Assembly (NCBI GenBank): GCA_027456925.1
Contig: DAIDTZ010000210.1
Coordinates: forward strand, 1 to 5,930
Length of the DNA: 5,930 bases
Direction of reading: 5' to 3'
DNA from: Nitrospirota bacterium
Lineage (GTDB): Bacteria > Nitrospirota > UBA9217
Position 1 is the first letter of the stretch. Each line of letters starts with the position of its first letter. Under the pieces are notes generated by a model. That model made no database searches and was not told the origin of the DNA. It saw only the letters and a list, made by a program, of their open reading frames with translations. Shown piece after piece: positions 5,860 through 5,930 of this stretch. A program made the position numbers and the translations under genes.

Positions 5860-5930
5860 TCTTTACATACACGGCCGGTATCGCCCGGCAGGGCATAATC
5901 GATTTCCCGCGGCCGCGGTGTGTCGTAGAA
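5860..5930. other. Sequence downstream of tRNA-Leu, no gene seen
   Basis: These last 71 bases hold no recognisable gene. A small inverted repeat GCCGG (5874-5878) / CCGGC (5885-5889) with a six-base loop could be a weak tRNA transcript end, but no T-run follows. A perfect 12-base palindrome, CCGCGGCCGCGG, occupies 5907-5918. A neighbouring gene or second tRNA may begin beyond the edge. Confidence 0.4.

Overview
The window is a housekeeping stretch of a bacterial chromosome, GC-rich by eye, with dense coding. It holds five protein genes and one tRNA gene. I found no mobile element, CRISPR array, defence locus or candidate new system. The gene families and the order ileS-lspA-lgt-rluD, together with the Lgt signature GRLGCFSAGCCYG and the IleRS and RlmN sequence styles, suggest a Gram-negative bacterium of the Desulfobacterota (former Deltaproteobacteria) or Nitrospirota type. 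That placement comes from remembered family resemblance and is moderate at best.

Layout. On the plus strand, the 3' two thirds of ileS (isoleucyl-tRNA synthetase) enters from the left edge and stops at 1802. It is followed by lspA (lipoprotein signal peptidase, start preferred at TTG 1875), lgt (prolipoprotein diacylglyceryl transferase, 2455-3285) and a RluD-type 23S rRNA pseudouridine synthase (3411-4370). Their short gaps and common orientation suggest one transcription unit, at least for ileS-lspA-lgt. rluD follows a 125-base gap and has no clear ribosome binding site. Convergent to rluD, on the minus strand, is rlmN (4535-5590), a radical-SAM 23S rRNA/tRNA adenine-C2 methyltransferase. 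The 164 bases between the two stop codons contain a degenerate imperfect inverted repeat built of GCGGAT-like half-sites spaced by about one helical turn. It is the only part of the window not explained by ordinary genes.

Right of rlmN, a divergent intergenic region carries a strong -10 box for rlmN on the minus strand and a consensus sigma70-type promoter on the plus strand. The latter drives a complete tRNA-Leu with anticodon CAG and encoded CCA end (5773-5859). The final 71 bases hold no recognisable gene.

Function. lgt and lspA encode consecutive steps of bacterial lipoprotein maturation: Lgt attaches diacylglycerol to the lipobox cysteine, then LspA cleaves the signal peptide. ileS, rluD, rlmN and the tRNA-Leu gene all serve translation, through aminoacylation, modification of the ribosomal peptidyl-transferase region and decoding of CUG codons.
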